Of a DNA stretch of 6,883 bases, positions 6,841 through 6,883 are shown in pieces. This DNA comes from a bacterium. GTDB taxonomy: Bacteria > CBDUZB01 > JAGLHV01. The notes under the pieces are model-generated. The model was not told the DNA's origin, did no database searches, and saw only the letters and a program-made list of their open reading frames with translations. The stretch covers positions 1 through 6,883 of the forward strand of contig JAGLHV010000070.1 in assembly GCA_023143305.1 (NCBI GenBank), read 5' to 3'. A program made the position numbers and the translations under genes. The number at the start of each line of letters is the position of its first letter. Within the stretch, counting starts at the first letter, position 1.

Positions 6841-6883
6841 AACAAGCAAACTCCCAATTTTTTTTAAAACTCATTTTTTTATC

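Overview
This 6.9 kb window looks like an ordinary chromosomal region of an AT-rich, diderm (outer-membrane-bearing) bacterium. It holds five complete genes, all on the minus strand and transcribed from the right edge towards the left: accD, folC, an MsmX/UgpC/MalK-type ABC ATPase, a ROK-family glucokinase, and lptD. An LptD homologue requires a lipopolysaccharide-like outer leaflet. The compact LptD with a C-terminal 'DLHCWE' block, the low GC and the REP-like 'TCCGCCTNAGGCGGA' palindromes remind me of candidate lineages of the PVC/Omnitrophota kind. That placement is from memory of family features and is tentative.

Layout in transcription order. Bases 6883-6788 are a leader with a GC-rich palindrome that can fold two ways, followed by the accD Shine-Dalgarno. 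accD (6787-5951) is followed by a 58-nt gap and folC (5892-4474). folC overlaps the ABC ATPase gene (4486-3305) by 13 nt, and the ATPase ribosome binding site lies inside folC codons. After 63 nt comes the ROK kinase (3241-2294), whose leader holds an exact 9-nt tandem duplication of its Shine-Dalgarno-like sequence. After 43 nt comes lptD (2250-211). I see no hairpin plus U-tract terminator in any gap, so one polycistronic unit is plausible. Bases 1-210 are non-coding. They hold an 84-bp composite inverted-repeat element (11-94), and 95-210 is AT-rich sequence in which I see nothing functional.

How the genes fit together. AccD is one half of the acetyl-CoA carboxylase carboxyltransferase, which commits carbon to fatty acids. 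FolC polyglutamylates folates. The ATPase would energise import of sugars or sugar derivatives through permeases encoded elsewhere, and the ROK kinase would phosphorylate the imported hexose. LptD inserts lipopolysaccharide into the outer membrane. The theme is central metabolism plus envelope building. I found no evidence of a new biological system. The most unusual material is the repeat DNA at the two edges and a few local translation-signal arrangements.
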